64,000 bases of DNA from Yersinia frederiksenii ATCC 33641 (GCF_000754805.1 NZ_KN150731.1:3087886-3151885); one strand, 5' to 3'; shown: positions 29,402 to 40,157, counted from the stretch's first letter. Made by a program: numbers and translations. The notes: generated from the letters alone by a model not told the origin.

Positions 29402-30292
29402 TTAGGCGCGCAGCTTGCGCTGGGTATAGAGCGCATCTAGCGTGAACAGTAACAATGCCGCCCAAATAAAGGCGAAAGTCACCATTTTATCGTTGCCGAT
29501 AGTCTCGCCGTAGAAGGTTACCGCCAGAATAAACATCAGTGTCGGCCCCAGATACTGGAAGAAGCCCAATGTCGATAGCCGTAAACGGGTCGCTGCAGCG
29601 GTGAAGAATAGCAGCGGGATAGTGGTTATCACCCCGGCAGCAGCGAGCAATACATTCAGCGACCAGGTATTGGCGCTCAGATGGCTGGTAGGGCTGTCGG
29701 CAATAAAGAACAGATAGACCGCCGCGATGGGCAGCAACCACATGGTTTCCACCAACATTCCTGTTTGGGCATCAATTCCCAGTTTTTTACGTATCAGGCC
29801 ATATAGGGCAAAAGTAATCGCCAGACCCAAACCGATAACCGGGAGTGAGCCAAACTGCCACAGCTGAATTAACACGCCACCAAAAGCCAATGCTACCGCG
29901 ACCCACTGCATACGGCGGAAACGTTCACCCAGAAACAGCATGCCAAATAGCACATTGACCAGCGGATTAATAAAGTAACCCAAGCTGGCTTCCAGCATAT
30001 GGTTATGGTTCACCGCCCAGATAAACAATAGCCAGTTACTGGCAATCAATACGGCGGTCACAGCCAGTAAAAGCAGACGTTTACGATTTCTACAGGCACT
30101 GCGTACCTGTGGCCAATTACGGCTGACAGTCAGCAGTATCAGCATAAAGAAAAATGACCAGATAATTCGATGAGTCAAGATTTCATCAGCCGGCACCTGT
30201 TGGATTAGCTTGAAATAAGCAGGGGCAATACCCCAAATAAAATAGGCAGCCAGAGCAAAGAAAATGCCCTGACGAGTTCGTTGTTTATCCAT
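29402..30292 (-). CDS. rarD: RarD, EamA-family transporter
   Basis: This 296-residue inner-membrane protein of the DMT/EamA superfamily has ten predicted spans in two homologous halves. It was first linked to chloramphenicol resistance in Pseudomonas, but the physiological substrate is not established. AAYFIWGIAPAYFKLI, LEASLGYFINPLVN and RLSTLGFFQYLGPTLMF are typical. The ATG at 30292 (MDKQRTRQG) matches E. coli; a TTG four codons upstream is less likely. It is convergent with corA. Confidence 0.94.
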   Translation of the reverse strand: MDKQRTRQGIFFALAAYFIWGIAPAYFKLIQQVPADEILTHRIIWSFFFMLILLTVSRNWPQVRSACRNRKRLLLLAVTAVLIASNWLLFIWAVNHNHMLEASLGYFINPLVNVLFGMLFLGERFRRMQWVAVALAFGGVLIQLWQFGSLPVIGLGLAITFALYGLIRKKLGIDAQTGMLVETMWLLPIAAVYLFFIADSPTSHLSANTWSLNVLLAAAGVITTIPLLFFTAAATRLRLSTLGFFQYLGPTLMFILAVTFYGETIGNDKMVTFAFIWAALLLFTLDALYTQRKLRA

Positions 30293-30371
30293 GGTGTAGC
30301 TCAAAACAAGAAAGGAGATGCGGTGAGTGTACTTAACTTCGAGCGACTAATCATCACCGCTGAAAGTCAAA

Positions 30372-30842
30372 TCAACCCACCAGATAGGTCGCTGTGGCGC
30401 TGGCGATATGAATTTGCTTTTCATTATGTAGCTCAACTCTGGCAACTGAGACCTTATTACCACTACGTAAAATACTGCTACTGGCGATGAAATGCTCACC
30501 ACGACCAGGGCGCAAATAATCAACACGCAGGTCGATAGTGCCCATTTTAGCGAGCTTCATTTGCAATTGTTCTTGAATCAAGGGTTCATGACGAACCAGG
30601 CTATTACCGACACACACCAAACCCGCGGCAACATCCAGTACTGCGGCAATAACCCCACCATGTAGGATCCTTTGTGCAATATTACCGACCAGCTTGTCAT
30701 TATTATCAAAAGTAATTTCAGCGTAATCTTGCTCGAAACGGGTTAATTTTAAGCCTAATTCACGATTGAAAGGCATGTGATAGACAAAGATATCCCCGAT
30801 GATACGACGAGCGCCTTCCAGCGTTAGTGGTGTAACTGACAT
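30372..30842 (-). CDS. yigI: YigI, hotdog-fold acyl-CoA thioesterase
   Basis: This 156-residue PaaI-like hotdog protein corresponds to E. coli YigI (155 aa), which hydrolyses medium- to long-chain acyl-CoA. The hallmark [16 protein letters not shown] (around residues 60-75) contains the helix that binds the thioester, and [13 protein letters not shown] follows. It lies 79 bases from rarD in the same direction and is divergent from pldA. Confidence 0.92.
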   Translation of the reverse strand: MSVTPLTLEGARRIIGDIFVYHMPFNRELGLKLTRFEQDYAEITFDNNDKLVGNIAQRILHGGVIAAVLDVAAGLVCVGNSLVRHEPLIQEQLQMKLAKMGTIDLRVDYLRPGRGEHFIASSSILRSGNKVSVARVELHNEKQIHIASATATYLVG

Positions 30843-31039
30843 TGCACTCTGTTCTCTTAGTGACTATTTACGGGCAATTATCCCGCAAGTTAATGAGTTG
30901 TTTATTTTATGCTCCTATTTTGTTGTTTTCCAGTCGTTAAATCATAAATATAAACAACACTAATCCAAGATAACATTTGTGTGTAGAATGAGCTGTTTTC
31001 ATTACAAATAGAAATAATTCGTAAGGTGATGGGGGAGTT

Positions 31040-31918
31040 ATGGGTAGATTTTGGCAGATATTAATAGCGTTATTGTTGGTACCAACCTTGGCGCAGGCAG
31101 ATGTGGCGACGGTTGAGAAGATTCACGATGCACCTGTGGTGCGTGGCAGTATTATTGCGGCAATGTTGCAGGACCACGATAATCCATTCCTGCTTTATCC
31201 GTATGAAACAAACTATCTGTTATATACCTATACCAGTGATATCAATAAAGATGCTATCAGCTCTTATGATTGGGCTAATAATGCTAAGAAAGATGAAGTT
31301 AAATTCCAATTGAGTTTAGGCTTCCCTATCTGGCGTGGTATTGCGGGTGATAACTCATTACTCGGTGCCTCTTATACCCAGCGTTCTTGGTGGCAGGCAT
31401 CCAACAGTGATGAGTCTTCGCCTTTCCGTGAAACCAACTACGAACCGCAGATATTCCTGGCGTGGGCAACGGAATATGAGTTGGCGGGTTGGACTTTTCG
31501 TGAGGTCGAATTTGGTTATAACCACCAATCTAATGGTAAAGCCGATCCAACTTCACGTAGCTGGGATCGTGTTTATACTCGCTTGATGGCACAACGCGGT
31601 AACTTGGAAATTGACCTGAAACCTTGGTATCGTCTGCCCGAAAGTGACGCAAAAGATGACAACCCCGATATCAATAAATACATGGGTTACTATCGCCTGA
31701 AAGTTGGTTATGCCTTGGGTGACAGCGTCTTCAGTCTGGATGGGCGCTATAACTGGAATACCGGCTACGGCGGCGCTGAAATGGGCTGGAGCTACCCAAT
31801 CACTAAACATGTACGTTTCTATACCCAAGTGTTCAGTGGCTATGGTGAGTCAATGATTGACTATAACTTTAGGCAAACACGGGTGGGTGTGGGTATCATG
31901 TTGAATGATGTCCTTTAA
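31040..31918 (+). CDS. pldA: PldA, outer-membrane phospholipase A (OMPLA)
   Basis: This 292-residue precursor has a signal peptide (cleavage after ALA-type site AQA, residue 20) and a 12-strand beta-barrel. PldA removes phospholipid that reaches the outer leaflet; it is activated by calcium-dependent dimerisation. The catalytic His and Ser are H162 and S164 in YNHQSNGKADPTS. The third triad residue, Asn in E. coli (mature N156), is D176 here (RSWDRVY), giving a Ser-His-Asp set. The C-terminus ends in aliphatic residues (NDVL) rather than the usual aromatic. It is divergent from yigI. Confidence 0.96.
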   Translation: MGRFWQILIALLLVPTLAQADVATVEKIHDAPVVRGSIIAAMLQDHDNPFLLYPYETNYLLYTYTSDINKDAISSYDWANNAKKDEVKFQLSLGFPIWRGIAGDNSLLGASYTQRSWWQASNSDESSPFRETNYEPQIFLAWATEYELAGWTFREVEFGYNHQSNGKADPTSRSWDRVYTRLMAQRGNLEIDLKPWYRLPESDAKDDNPDINKYMGYYRLKVGYALGDSVFSLDGRYNWNTGYGGAEMGWSYPITKHVRFYTQVFSGYGESMIDYNFRQTRVGVGIMLNDVL

Positions 31919-31994
31919 CGTCATCCGGCGTTAGAAAAGTTTCAGACACAGGCAGGTTTTCCTGCCTGTGCAGATCTAATAGTTGGGGAAGAGT

Positions 31995-33827
31995 GTGTCA
32001 ACCGCAGCAGTGATAAATAGGGAGTTACTGGCAGAGCAAGTATTGCGAGATACTTTCGGCTATCAGCAATTCCGGCCCGGACAGCAGGAAATTATCAACG
32101 CCACCCTAGCAGGGCAAGATTGCCTGGTAGTGATGCCAACCGGTGGGGGTAAATCCTTGTGTTATCAGATTCCGGCACTGGTGACTGATGGACTGACACT
32201 GGTGGTTTCCCCTTTAATCTCGTTGATGAAAGACCAAGTTGACCAACTGCTGGCCTATGGTGTCGGGGCGGGATGTTTAAACTCGTCACAAACACGCGAA
32301 CAGCAATTGGCGGTGATGGACGGGTGTCGCAGCGGCCAGATTAAGCTGCTGTACATCGCACCAGAACGTTTGGTGATGGAGAGCTTCCTTGATCAATTGC
32401 ATCAGTGGCGGCCAGGGTTATTGGCAGTGGATGAAGCCCACTGTATCTCCCAATGGGGGCATGACTTCCGCCCGGAATATCGTGCTCTTGGTCAGTTAAA
32501 ACAACGTTTCCCTGATTTGCCCGTTATTGCATTGACTGCAACGGCGGATGAAGCGACGCGTGGTGATATCGTACGCTTGCTCAATCTGGATCAGCCATTG
32601 ATTCAGGTCAGTAGTTTTGACCGTCCTAATATTCGCTACACCCTGGTCGAGAAGTTTAAACCGCTCGATCAACTGTGGCGTTTTGTGCAAGACCAACGCG
32701 GAAAAAGTGGCATTATTTACTGCAATAGCCGGGCAAAAGTGGAAGACACCACCGCTCGTTTGCAAAGTCGTGGCCTGAGTGTGGCCGCTTATCACGCCGG
32801 GCTGGATAACGAACGCCGTGCACAAGTGCAAGAAGCCTTTCAGCGTGATGACTTGCAAGTGGTGGTTGCCACAGTAGCCTTCGGTATGGGGATTAATAAA
32901 CCTAACGTCCGCTTTGTGGTGCATTTTGATATTCCGCGCACTATCGAGTCTTACTATCAGGAAACCGGCCGTGCCGGGCGTGATGGCTTACCCGCCGAGG
33001 CCATGCTGCTGTATGACCCGGCAGATATGGCGTGGTTACGCCGCTGTCTGGAAGAGAAGCCCGCAGGCGCACAACAGGATATTGAGCGGCATAAACTCAA
33101 TGCGATGGGGGCTTTTGCTGAAGCGCAAACCTGCCGCCGCTTGGTTTTGCTCAACTATTTTGGCGAAGGCAAGCAGCAATCATGCGGCAACTGTGATATC
33201 TGTCTTGATCCACCCAAGCGCTACGATGGGCTAGCCGATGCACAAAAAGCGCTGTCGTGTGTTTACCGAGTTGGACAGCGCTTTGGTCTGGGGTATATCG
33301 TTGAAGTGCTGCGTGGGGCTAATAACCAGCGCATTCGTGAATTTGGTCATGACAAGCTATCAGTATATGGCATTGGTCGTGAGCAAAGTCATGAACACTG
33401 GGTCAGTGTATTGCGCCAGCTTATTCACCTCGGATTGTTGAGCCAGAATATTGCGATGTTCTCCGCCTTACAATTGACGGAAGCGGCGCGCCCGGTATTA
33501 CGAGCTGAATTGCCATTGCAATTGGCGGTGCCACGTATTCAGAGCCTGAAAGTGCGCAGCAGTGCCAATCAAAAATCTTACGGTGGCAATTACGATCGCA
33601 AGTTATTTGCCAAATTACGTAAGTTACGCAAATCTATCGCCGACGAAGGCAATATTCCGCCTTATGTGGTGTTTAACGATGCCACTTTGCTGGAGATGGC
33701 CGAGCAGCTGCCGATTACTGCCAGCGAGCTACTGAGTGTCAATGGTGTTGGGCAGCGCAAGCTGGAGCGCTTTGGCGCACCCTTTATGGCCATGATCCGT
33801 GACCATGTAGACAATAACGATGACTAA
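31995..33827 (+). CDS. recQ: RecQ, ATP-dependent DNA helicase (GTG start)
   Basis: This 610-residue SF2 3'-5' helicase acts in RecF-pathway recombination and in unwinding structured DNA. Motif I is [14 protein letters not shown] is [18 protein letters not shown], and VI is [12 protein letters not shown]. The zinc-binding cysteines lie in [15 protein letters not shown] and [11 protein letters not shown]; the HRDC domain ends the protein. I chose GTG at 31995 because GGGGA lies five bases upstream and the length then matches E. coli (609); a TTG four codons earlier is in frame. Confidence 0.96.
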   Translation: MSTAAVINRELLAEQVLRDTFGYQQFRPGQQEIINATLAGQDCLVVMPTGGGKSLCYQIPALVTDGLTLVVSPLISLMKDQVDQLLAYGVGAGCLNSSQTREQQLAVMDGCRSGQIKLLYIAPERLVMESFLDQLHQWRPGLLAVDEAHCISQWGHDFRPEYRALGQLKQRFPDLPVIALTATADEATRGDIVRLLNLDQPLIQVSSFDRPNIRYTLVEKFKPLDQLWRFVQDQRGKSGIIYCNSRAKVEDTTARLQSRGLSVAAYHAGLDNERRAQVQEAFQRDDLQVVVATVAFGMGINKPNVRFVVHFDIPRTIESYYQETGRAGRDGLPAEAMLLYDPADMAWLRRCLEEKPAGAQQDIERHKLNAMGAFAEAQTCRRLVLLNYFGEGKQQSCGNCDICLDPPKRYDGLADAQKALSCVYRVGQRFGLGYIVEVLRGANNQRIREFGHDKLSVYGIGREQSHEHWVSVLRQLIHLGLLSQNIAMFSALQLTEAARPVLRAELPLQLAVPRIQSLKVRSSANQKSYGGNYDRKLFAKLRKLRKSIADEGNIPPYVVFNDATLLEMAEQLPITASELLSVNGVGQRKLERFGAPFMAMIRDHVDNNDD

Positions 33828-33871
33828 TGCCGCTGCGGCTGCAAGCCCGCAGGGTCGATGAGAACCTATTC

Positions 33872-34492
33872 ATGCTAATGCTATTTCTGACGGTCGCACT
33901 GGTGCACCTGGTGGCTCTGATGAGCCCAGGGCCTGATTTCTTCTTTGTCTCACAAACTGCCGCCAGCCGCTCGCGCGGTGAGGCGATGATGGGCGTGGTT
34001 GGGATTTCACTCGGGATTGTCATCTGGGCAGGTGTGGCTTTGATGGGGTTGAATCTGATCTTGCAGAAAATGGCGTGGTTGCATCAGATTATTATGGTCG
34101 GTGGCGGATTGTACCTGTGCTGGATGGGCTGGCAGTTGCTAAAATCTGCCCGTACCAAACGTGATACCACAGAAACTGAAGTACAGGTTGTGCTGCCCGC
34201 TCGTGGCCGGACTTTCCTGCGCGGGTTTCTGACCAACCTCTCGAATCCTAAAGCTGTTATCTATTTCGGCAGCGTATTCTCACTGTTTGTCGGTGATGAT
34301 GTTAGTGCGGGCGCGCGCTGGGGATTGTTTGTCCTGATTGTCGGGGAAACTTTCGTGTGGTTCAGTGTGGTTGCCTGCATATTCGCTTTACCCGTGATGC
34401 GCCGTGGCTATCAGCGGTTGTCCAAATGGATTGATGGCTTGGCTGGGGTATTATTCACCGGTTTTGGTATTCATCTGATTTTGTCCCGTTAA
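33872..34492 (+). CDS. rhtC: RhtC, threonine efflux protein
   Basis: This 206-residue LysE/RhtB-superfamily exporter has five to six membrane spans; E. coli RhtC exports L-threonine. The N-terminal signature VALMSPGPDFFFVSQTA and the LTNLSNPKAVIYFGS motif define the family. The ATG at 33872 (MLMLFLTVALVHLVAL) gives the E. coli length exactly; the frame upstream overlaps only recQ sequence. It follows recQ by 44 bases and is convergent with rhtB. Confidence 0.95.
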   Translation: MLMLFLTVALVHLVALMSPGPDFFFVSQTAASRSRGEAMMGVVGISLGIVIWAGVALMGLNLILQKMAWLHQIIMVGGGLYLCWMGWQLLKSARTKRDTTETEVQVVLPARGRTFLRGFLTNLSNPKAVIYFGSVFSLFVGDDVSAGARWGLFVLIVGETFVWFSVVACIFALPVMRRGYQRLSKWIDGLAGVLFTGFGIHLILSR

Positions 34493-34534
34493 TGGATAAT
34501 CCCAACGGTTCTGCACCGGTTGGGACCACTAACC

Positions 34535-35155
34535 TTATACTTTTCTAGCGGTTGCCAATAATGCGCCAATTAGCATAAACAAGCCGCCAAATATCCGATT
34601 CAGCAATTTCATTTGGTGCGGTGATTTTATCCAACCTGCAATTCGTGTGGCAAGGGTGGCGTAGCCAATCATCACTATGATATCGACAATCACACTGGTA
34701 CTACCAAGAATCAGATATTGCGCCACTTGTGGTTGATGTGGCAGCACAAATTGCGGGAATAATGCGGCCAGGAACACAATGCTTTTCGGGTTGGTCAGGT
34801 TAACAAACACCGCGCGTTTAAAGAGTTTACGCCGTGGCATACTGTTGGCTAATGCATGCAGATCCAGTGCGCCGGCAGCACGCCATTGCTGGATACCGAG
34901 CCAGATTAAGTAAGCCGCCCCAAGCCATTTTAATATTTCGAATGCCAGTAGCGATTGTGAAATCAGTGCGCCAAGACCGACACCAACCAGCACAATATGT
35001 ACCGCTAACCCCAGCTGCAATCCGCAAATTGAGGCAACCACCCCACGGGTACCATGACTGATAGTGGTACTCATGGTATTGATGGCGCCAGAGCCGGGGG
35101 ACAGACTGAGAATAAGTGTTGTCAGCAAATAAGTTAACCACCAGTCTAAGGTCAT
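34535..35155 (-). CDS. rhtB: RhtB, homoserine/homoserine lactone efflux protein
   Basis: This 206-residue member of the same exporter superfamily as RhtC corresponds to E. coli RhtB, which exports homoserine and homoserine lactone. [16 protein letters not shown] and [19 protein letters not shown] are conserved. The ATG at 35155 has GGGAG eight bases upstream and the E. coli length; a TTG two codons earlier is in frame. It converges with rhtC across 42 bases and diverges from pldB. Confidence 0.95.
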   Translation of the reverse strand: MTLDWWLTYLLTTLILSLSPGSGAINTMSTTISHGTRGVVASICGLQLGLAVHIVLVGVGLGALISQSLLAFEILKWLGAAYLIWLGIQQWRAAGALDLHALANSMPRRKLFKRAVFVNLTNPKSIVFLAALFPQFVLPHQPQVAQYLILGSTSVIVDIIVMIGYATLATRIAGWIKSPHQMKLLNRIFGGLFMLIGALLATARKV

Positions 35156-35262
35156 CGGCAAAGCTCCCGGAATGCGTAAATTTATGCCACAATACTCTAT
35201 TGCTAATAGTTGTGCTATGGCTCACAGAACGACAATTTGTTCACTGAACAGCGAGCGATGTT

Positions 35263-36294
35263 ATGCCGTTAGATAATCATATGACTGGCTGGTTGACCCG
35301 TGAAGAGCAGTTTGCGGCCTTTGTTAACGGCCCATTGCTAGATTTCTGGCAGCAGCGCGATGAAGACGAGTTTATGGGAGTCGATAATATTCCTATTCGC
35401 TATGTCCGTTTTTGTGCCCCGCAACATACCCGCGTAGTGGTGGTGGTGCCCGGCCGCATTGAAAGTTACGTTAAATATCCTGAAGTGGCCTATGATCTTT
35501 TTCAGCAGGGCTATGATGTTATTGTGCTGGATCATCGTGGGCAGGGTAAATCCGGGCGGATGCTTGAGGATCACAATCGTGGCCATGTGATCAAATTCGA
35601 TGATTATATTGAGGATTTTGCGCTATTAGTGCAGCGCGAGATCACAAATAGCCGTTATCAGCAGCGCTTTGCTTTGGCTCACTCCATGGGCGGCGCAATT
35701 CTGGCACGTTTTCTGGCGAGAGAACCTAACGCCTTTGATGCTGTTGCACTTTGTGCGCCGATGTTTGGTATTCATTTACCGATGCCAGGTTGGCTTGCCC
35801 ACCGGATTGTCGATTGGGCCGAAGGGCACCAAAAGTTGCGGGATTATTACGCTATCGGAACCGGTCAGTGGCGGCCATTGCCCTATCTGGTCAATATGTT
35901 GACCCACAGTCGCGAGCGCTATCGCCGCTATTTGCGCCAATATGCGGATACACCGGAAATTCGTGTCGGTGGGCCAACGTATCACTGGGTCCGTGAAAGT
36001 CTGCTGGTGGGGGAGCAAATTATCGCTGAAGCAGACAAAATCACCACACCGGTTCTGTTATTGCAGGCCAGTGAGGATCGGGTAGTCCATAACCCGGCCC
36101 ACAATGCTTTTTCTCAGGCTATGACTCTGGCGGGGCACCCTTGCGAAGGGGGGCATCCTATGGTCATTCAAGGGGCGCGCCATGAGATCCTGTTCGAGCG
36201 GGACCAGCTGCGTGCCGAGGCGCTTAGCGCCATATTGCGTTTTTTCGCGCAATCTCACCCTTCTTGCCACATAAAACAATCAGTCGGCCATTAG
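35263..36294 (+). CDS. pldB: PldB, lysophospholipase L2
   Basis: This 343-residue alpha/beta-hydrolase is inner-membrane associated and degrades lysophospholipids. The nucleophile elbow is LAHSMGGAI (Ser near residue 144); the acidic and His residues are likely in LLLQASEDRVV and GARHEILFE. VVVVVPGRIESYVKYPEVAYDLF and LDHRGQGKSGR match E. coli PldB (340 aa). It lies 34 bases before yigL. In enterobacteria pldB-yigL mRNA is a target of the sugar-stress sRNA SgrS; I could not verify the site here. Confidence 0.94.
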   Translation: MPLDNHMTGWLTREEQFAAFVNGPLLDFWQQRDEDEFMGVDNIPIRYVRFCAPQHTRVVVVVPGRIESYVKYPEVAYDLFQQGYDVIVLDHRGQGKSGRMLEDHNRGHVIKFDDYIEDFALLVQREITNSRYQQRFALAHSMGGAILARFLAREPNAFDAVALCAPMFGIHLPMPGWLAHRIVDWAEGHQKLRDYYAIGTGQWRPLPYLVNMLTHSRERYRRYLRQYADTPEIRVGGPTYHWVRESLLVGEQIIAEADKITTPVLLLQASEDRVVHNPAHNAFSQAMTLAGHPCEGGHPMVIQGARHEILFERDQLRAEALSAILRFFAQSHPSCHIKQSVGH

Positions 36295-36328
36295 ACCCCG
36301 ACGTCACCAGAGGTTAGAACATACCGCT

Positions 36329-37138
36329 ATGTATCATGTTGTTGCTTCCGATTTAGATGGCACTTTACTGTCACCTGACCACATCCTGACGCCATATGCC
36401 AAAGAAACACTTAAGTTGCTGACGCAGCGTGATGTGCACTTTGTGTTTGCGACTGGCCGCCATCATATCGATGTGGCGCAAATTCGCGATAGCCTGGAGA
36501 TCAGCGCTTTTATGATCACCTCCAATGGTGCGCGCGTGCACAACACGGCAGGGGAGCTGATTTTCAGCCATAACCTTGATGCTGATATCGCCCGTGATTT
36601 GTACAATATCGAACACCATAATCCGGATATCTTGACCAACGTCTATTTAAACGATGAATGGTATATGAACCGTGAAAGTCCGGCGCAGAAAGAGTTTTTC
36701 CGTGAATCAGTGTTCAACTACCAAGTGTTCGAACCCGCGTTGTTGCCAACCGAAGGGGTGTGTAAGGTCTATTTCACTTGCGAAGATCATGACAAGTTAT
36801 TGATTTTAGAAGAAGCCATCAATGCACGTTGGGGCGATCGAGTTAATGTGAGTTTTTCCTTCCCAACCTGTCTGGAAGTGATGGGCGGCGGTGTCTCTAA
36901 GGGCCATGCGCTTGAACAAGTGGCTAAAATCATTGGTTATTCACTGAAAGAATGCATCGCCTTTGGTGATGGTATGAATGATTTGGAAATGCTGTCTATG
37001 TCTGGCAAAGGCTGCATCATGCGTGATGCGCATCAGCGCCTGAAAGATATGCTGCCGAATCTGGAAGTGATTGGTTCGAATGTGGATGATGCGGTCCCGC
37101 ACTATCTGCGTAAAATGTTTTTAGGTACAGATAAGTAA
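36329..37138 (+). CDS. yigL: YigL, HAD-family pyridoxal phosphate/sugar phosphate phosphatase
   Basis: This 269-residue Cof-type (C2B cap) HAD phosphatase matches E. coli YigL (266 aa), which dephosphorylates pyridoxal phosphate and, under sugar stress, phosphosugars. Motif I is ASDLDGTLL near residue 7, motif II ITSNGAR, motif III includes SKGHAL, and motif IV is FGDGMNDLEML. In E. coli yigM and metR follow; here a bidirectional terminator and glpQ follow, which marks a synteny break. Confidence 0.95.
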   Translation: MYHVVASDLDGTLLSPDHILTPYAKETLKLLTQRDVHFVFATGRHHIDVAQIRDSLEISAFMITSNGARVHNTAGELIFSHNLDADIARDLYNIEHHNPDILTNVYLNDEWYMNRESPAQKEFFRESVFNYQVFEPALLPTEGVCKVYFTCEDHDKLLILEEAINARWGDRVNVSFSFPTCLEVMGGGVSKGHALEQVAKIIGYSLKECIAFGDGMNDLEMLSMSGKGCIMRDAHQRLKDMLPNLEVIGSNVDDAVPHYLRKMFLGTDK

Positions 37139-37205
37139 CTGATCATTTTATACCCGCCTACCTGCAAATCGAAATCTACTGGGTAGAGTAAAATAGCGCT
37201 ATAAA

Positions 37206-37243
37206 CAAAAAATGGCGCACTCATTATAAGTGCGCCATTTTCT
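37206..37243. terminator. Bidirectional terminator between yigL and glpQ
   Basis: AATGGCGCACT (37211-37221) and AGTGCGCCATT (37229-37239) form a perfect 11-bp stem, preceded by A-run and followed by T-run, so it can end both convergent transcripts. Confidence 0.92.
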
Positions 37244-37270
37244 TATTCTCGCTAATCTCAGGCCATAAAC

Positions 37271-38395
37271 TTACTGATGTTGAGCCTGTTTTTGCAGGAA
37301 CTGCACGCCTTTATCTGGGAAGTCAGTAAATACCCCGTCAACTTGTGCCTGATTATAAATAATATCGAACAGCTGATTAACGTCAGTGGCGTATTTAGGC
37401 AGCTTGTCAGCACGGATGGTGTACGGATGAACCATCATATTGCTGGCATGAGCTTCTTTCACCATATTGGTCAGCTTAATGTTATCCGGCGTGGAGCTTT
37501 CAACAACCAGCATATGGTAGTCAGGGCCAATACCGTCAGCATATTGTGCAACTTGCTTCATTGCGCCTGGCTTGAACATCCAATCGTAGCTGTAATTAAC
37601 CCATTTGCCATCAGGTTTTTGTTCGTAGGTTTCATTCCAGTCGGTATAGGCCACCAGTTGAACCAGTTTCAGGTCCATACCCATCTTCGGTTCTAACACA
37701 TTTTTAATACGTTTTAATTCATTCGCATCAAAGCATTGCAGATAAACTTTATCGGCTTTGGTGGTGTAACCATACTGCTTAAGGACTTCCAATACCTTGG
37801 TGGAAATATCTTTCCCTTCTTGCTGATGGAACCAAGGCGCTTTGATTTCAGGGTAGATACCGATATTTTTACCGGTCGAATGATTTAGTCCCTGAACAAA
37901 TTCAATCTCTTCTTGGAAGGTGTGTACCCGGAAGTCAGATTTGCCCATAGGGAAGCGGCCAGGATAGCTTTGTACTTTCTTGCCATCTTTACCAATATCA
38001 AAGCCTTCGGTAAATTTCAGTGACTTGATTTCCGGCAACGTAAAATCAATGGCGTAATAGCGGCCATCTTTACGTGCGCGATCCGGGAAGCGTTCGGCAA
38101 CATCCGTCACCCGATCCAGATAATGGTCATGCAGGACCACTAACTCATTATCTTTGGTCATCACCAAGTCTTGTTCAAGATAATCAGCACCCTGCGCATA
38201 GGCCATGGCTTTGGCTGGCAGTGTGTGTTCAGGCAAATAGCCACTGGCGCCACGATGCGCGATAACGACTTTATCTGCTGAAGGTTTGGTGAGTGTGGAT
38301 TTATCCGAAGAAGATGGCTCTGCCGCGTGCGCCATACCCGCTACTGAAGATGCCAAAATGATGCTCGCCGCCAAGGTTTTTATATGAATTTGCAT
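37271..38395 (-). CDS. glpQ: GlpQ, periplasmic glycerophosphodiester phosphodiesterase
   Basis: This 374-residue precursor has a cleavable signal peptide (MQIHIKTLAASIILASSV, cleavage after HAA/AHA near residue 24). The mature enzyme hydrolyses glycerophosphodiesters to glycerol-3-phosphate and an alcohol in the periplasm, feeding GlpT. Catalytic-site motifs are IAHRGASGYLPEHT, LEQDLVMTKDNELVVLHD and IYPEIKAPWFH. The ATG at 38395 has GGAG eight bases upstream; nine further residues upstream in frame are not conserved. It lies 101 bases after glpT and belongs to the same operon. Confidence 0.96.
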   Translation of the reverse strand: MQIHIKTLAASIILASSVAGMAHAAEPSSSDKSTLTKPSADKVVIAHRGASGYLPEHTLPAKAMAYAQGADYLEQDLVMTKDNELVVLHDHYLDRVTDVAERFPDRARKDGRYYAIDFTLPEIKSLKFTEGFDIGKDGKKVQSYPGRFPMGKSDFRVHTFQEEIEFVQGLNHSTGKNIGIYPEIKAPWFHQQEGKDISTKVLEVLKQYGYTTKADKVYLQCFDANELKRIKNVLEPKMGMDLKLVQLVAYTDWNETYEQKPDGKWVNYSYDWMFKPGAMKQVAQYADGIGPDYHMLVVESSTPDNIKLTNMVKEAHASNMMVHPYTIRADKLPKYATDVNQLFDIIYNQAQVDGVFTDFPDKGVQFLQKQAQHQ

Positions 38396-38496
38396 TGATT
38401 GTGCTCCATTTATCAATTTCAAGGTATGAAAAAGGCTGTGGCGCTATACATCCATAGATAACGACACAGCCTGTAGAACAACTTAACTAGCCAGAC

Positions 38497-39852
38497 TTAT
38501 AAGTCTTGCTTTCTCGCCATCTCTTCGTGATGTTTTTTCTCGCTAAACATCACAACGAGCAGTAGCAGCACAGCCAAGATGCTGCCGCCAATCATGACCA
38601 TAAAGCCGCCGTCCCAACCGAAGTAGTCAACGGTATAACCTACGATGGCACTGGCCGCGACCGAGCCGCCTAGATAACCAAACAGACCGGTGAAGCCTGC
38701 TGCAGTACCTGCCGCTTTTTTCGGTGCTAATTCAAGGGCATGCAAACCAATCAACATGACCGGACCATAAATCAGGAAGCCGATAGTGATCATACAAGCC
38801 ATATCGATACCTGGGTTACCGACTGGGTTCAGCCAGTAAATAATGGTCGCGATAGTCACTAATGTCATAAAGAACACACCCGTGGCACCACGGTTGCCTT
38901 TAAACACTTTGTCAGACATCCAACCGCACAGCAGCGTCCCTGGAATACCAGCATATTCATACAGGAAATAAGCCCATGACGATTTATCAAGTGCAAAGTG
39001 TTTGACTTCTTTCAGGTAGGTTGGTGACCAGTCGAGGATGCCGTAACGCAGCAAATAAACAAAAACGTTAGCAATGGCGATATACCACAGCAGTTTGTTA
39101 GGGAACACATACTGCATGAAGATTTGCTTGGCGGTCAGCTCTTCTTCTGCTTCTTTGCTGTAGTCATCTGGATAGTCGTTTTTGTACTCTTCAATTGGCG
39201 GTAAACCCACGGATTGAGGAGTATCACGCATCAGGCCAAAGACAATCAATGCCACTAAAATGGCACCGAAAGCCGGCATGTATAGCGCCGCTTTCCAGTC
39301 GTTAAACCAAGCCATCCCGAGGAGGAACAGCAATGGCGGCAAACCACCACCCACGTTATGGGCGCAGTTCCAGACAGAAACAATCCCGCCACGTTCTTTC
39401 TTCGACCACCAGTGCACCATGGTACGGCCACATGGCGGCCACCCCATACCCTGGAACCAGCCGCACAAGAACAGCAGCACGAACATTACGGCGATACTGG
39501 ATGTTGCCCAGGGTACAAAGCCCATAAACAGCATCACGGCCGCAGAGAGAATCAAACCGGCAGAGAGGAATACTCGTGGGTTGGAACGGTCAGAAACCGA
39601 ACCCATGATAAATTTTGAGAAACCATAAGCAATAGAAATACCGGATAGCGCGAAACCGAGATCCCCGCGAGAGAATCCCTGTTCGATCAAATACGGCATG
39701 GCCAGAGTAAAGTTTTTACGTACCAAATAGTAGGCTGCGTAACCGAAGAAGATACCCATGAAAATTTGCCAGCGTAAGCGGCGATAGGTGGGGTCAACCT
39801 GGTCTGCGGGAAGCCGTGCCACATGTGGCGCGGGCTTAAAAATACTCAACAT
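38497..39852 (-). CDS. glpT: GlpT, glycerol-3-phosphate/phosphate antiporter
   Basis: This 451-residue major-facilitator protein with 12 spans exchanges periplasmic glycerol-3-phosphate for cytoplasmic phosphate and also admits fosfomycin. The N-terminal [20 protein letters not shown], the loop [10 protein letters not shown] after span 2, and the substrate-contact segment [19 protein letters not shown] match E. coli GlpT (452 aa). It is the first gene of glpTQ and is divergent from glpABC; GlpR and CRP sites lie in the gap. Confidence 0.97.
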   Translation of the reverse strand: MLSIFKPAPHVARLPADQVDPTYRRLRWQIFMGIFFGYAAYYLVRKNFTLAMPYLIEQGFSRGDLGFALSGISIAYGFSKFIMGSVSDRSNPRVFLSAGLILSAAVMLFMGFVPWATSSIAVMFVLLFLCGWFQGMGWPPCGRTMVHWWSKKERGGIVSVWNCAHNVGGGLPPLLFLLGMAWFNDWKAALYMPAFGAILVALIVFGLMRDTPQSVGLPPIEEYKNDYPDDYSKEAEEELTAKQIFMQYVFPNKLLWYIAIANVFVYLLRYGILDWSPTYLKEVKHFALDKSSWAYFLYEYAGIPGTLLCGWMSDKVFKGNRGATGVFFMTLVTIATIIYWLNPVGNPGIDMACMITIGFLIYGPVMLIGLHALELAPKKAAGTAAGFTGLFGYLGGSVAASAIVGYTVDYFGWDGGFMVMIGGSILAVLLLLVVMFSEKKHHEEMARKQDL

Positions 39853-39956
39853 GAGTGCCTCCGATGGCTTTTTTGTTGTTTTTGACTCCGGTATAGCCTG
39901 GTATCTACCCGGTAGTTAAACGGCATCCGACATTAAACGGCACCGCGACTGTCGTT

Positions 39957-39976
39957 TATGTTCCATAACGAGCGCC
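39957..39976. promoter_or_regulatory. GlpR operator candidate 1
   Basis: TATGTTCCATAACGAGCGCC resembles the GlpR consensus ATGTTCGATAACGAACAT with changes mainly in the right half. It lies about 105 bases from the glpT start. Confidence 0.65.
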
Positions 39977-40096
39977 ATGCTAGATAAATTCGTGGTATTT
40001 ATCTGTGAGTGAAGGCGCATTTGTTACAGTTATATGAAAGCGGCGGCAATTTTGAGCGATCGGTTAACATTTTGAAACCTGTAATCATAAATTACC

Positions 40097-40112
40097 TGTG
40101 ACATTGATCACA
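40097..40112. promoter_or_regulatory. CRP binding site in the glp control region
   Basis: TGTGACATTGATCACA is a perfect TGTGA-N6-TCACA core, 136 bases before glpA and 244 before glpT. Confidence 0.93.
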
Positions 40113-40157
40113 ATCATGGTTTTTAAACACCATCTCACTTTCGTTTTTCGTTCGTTT

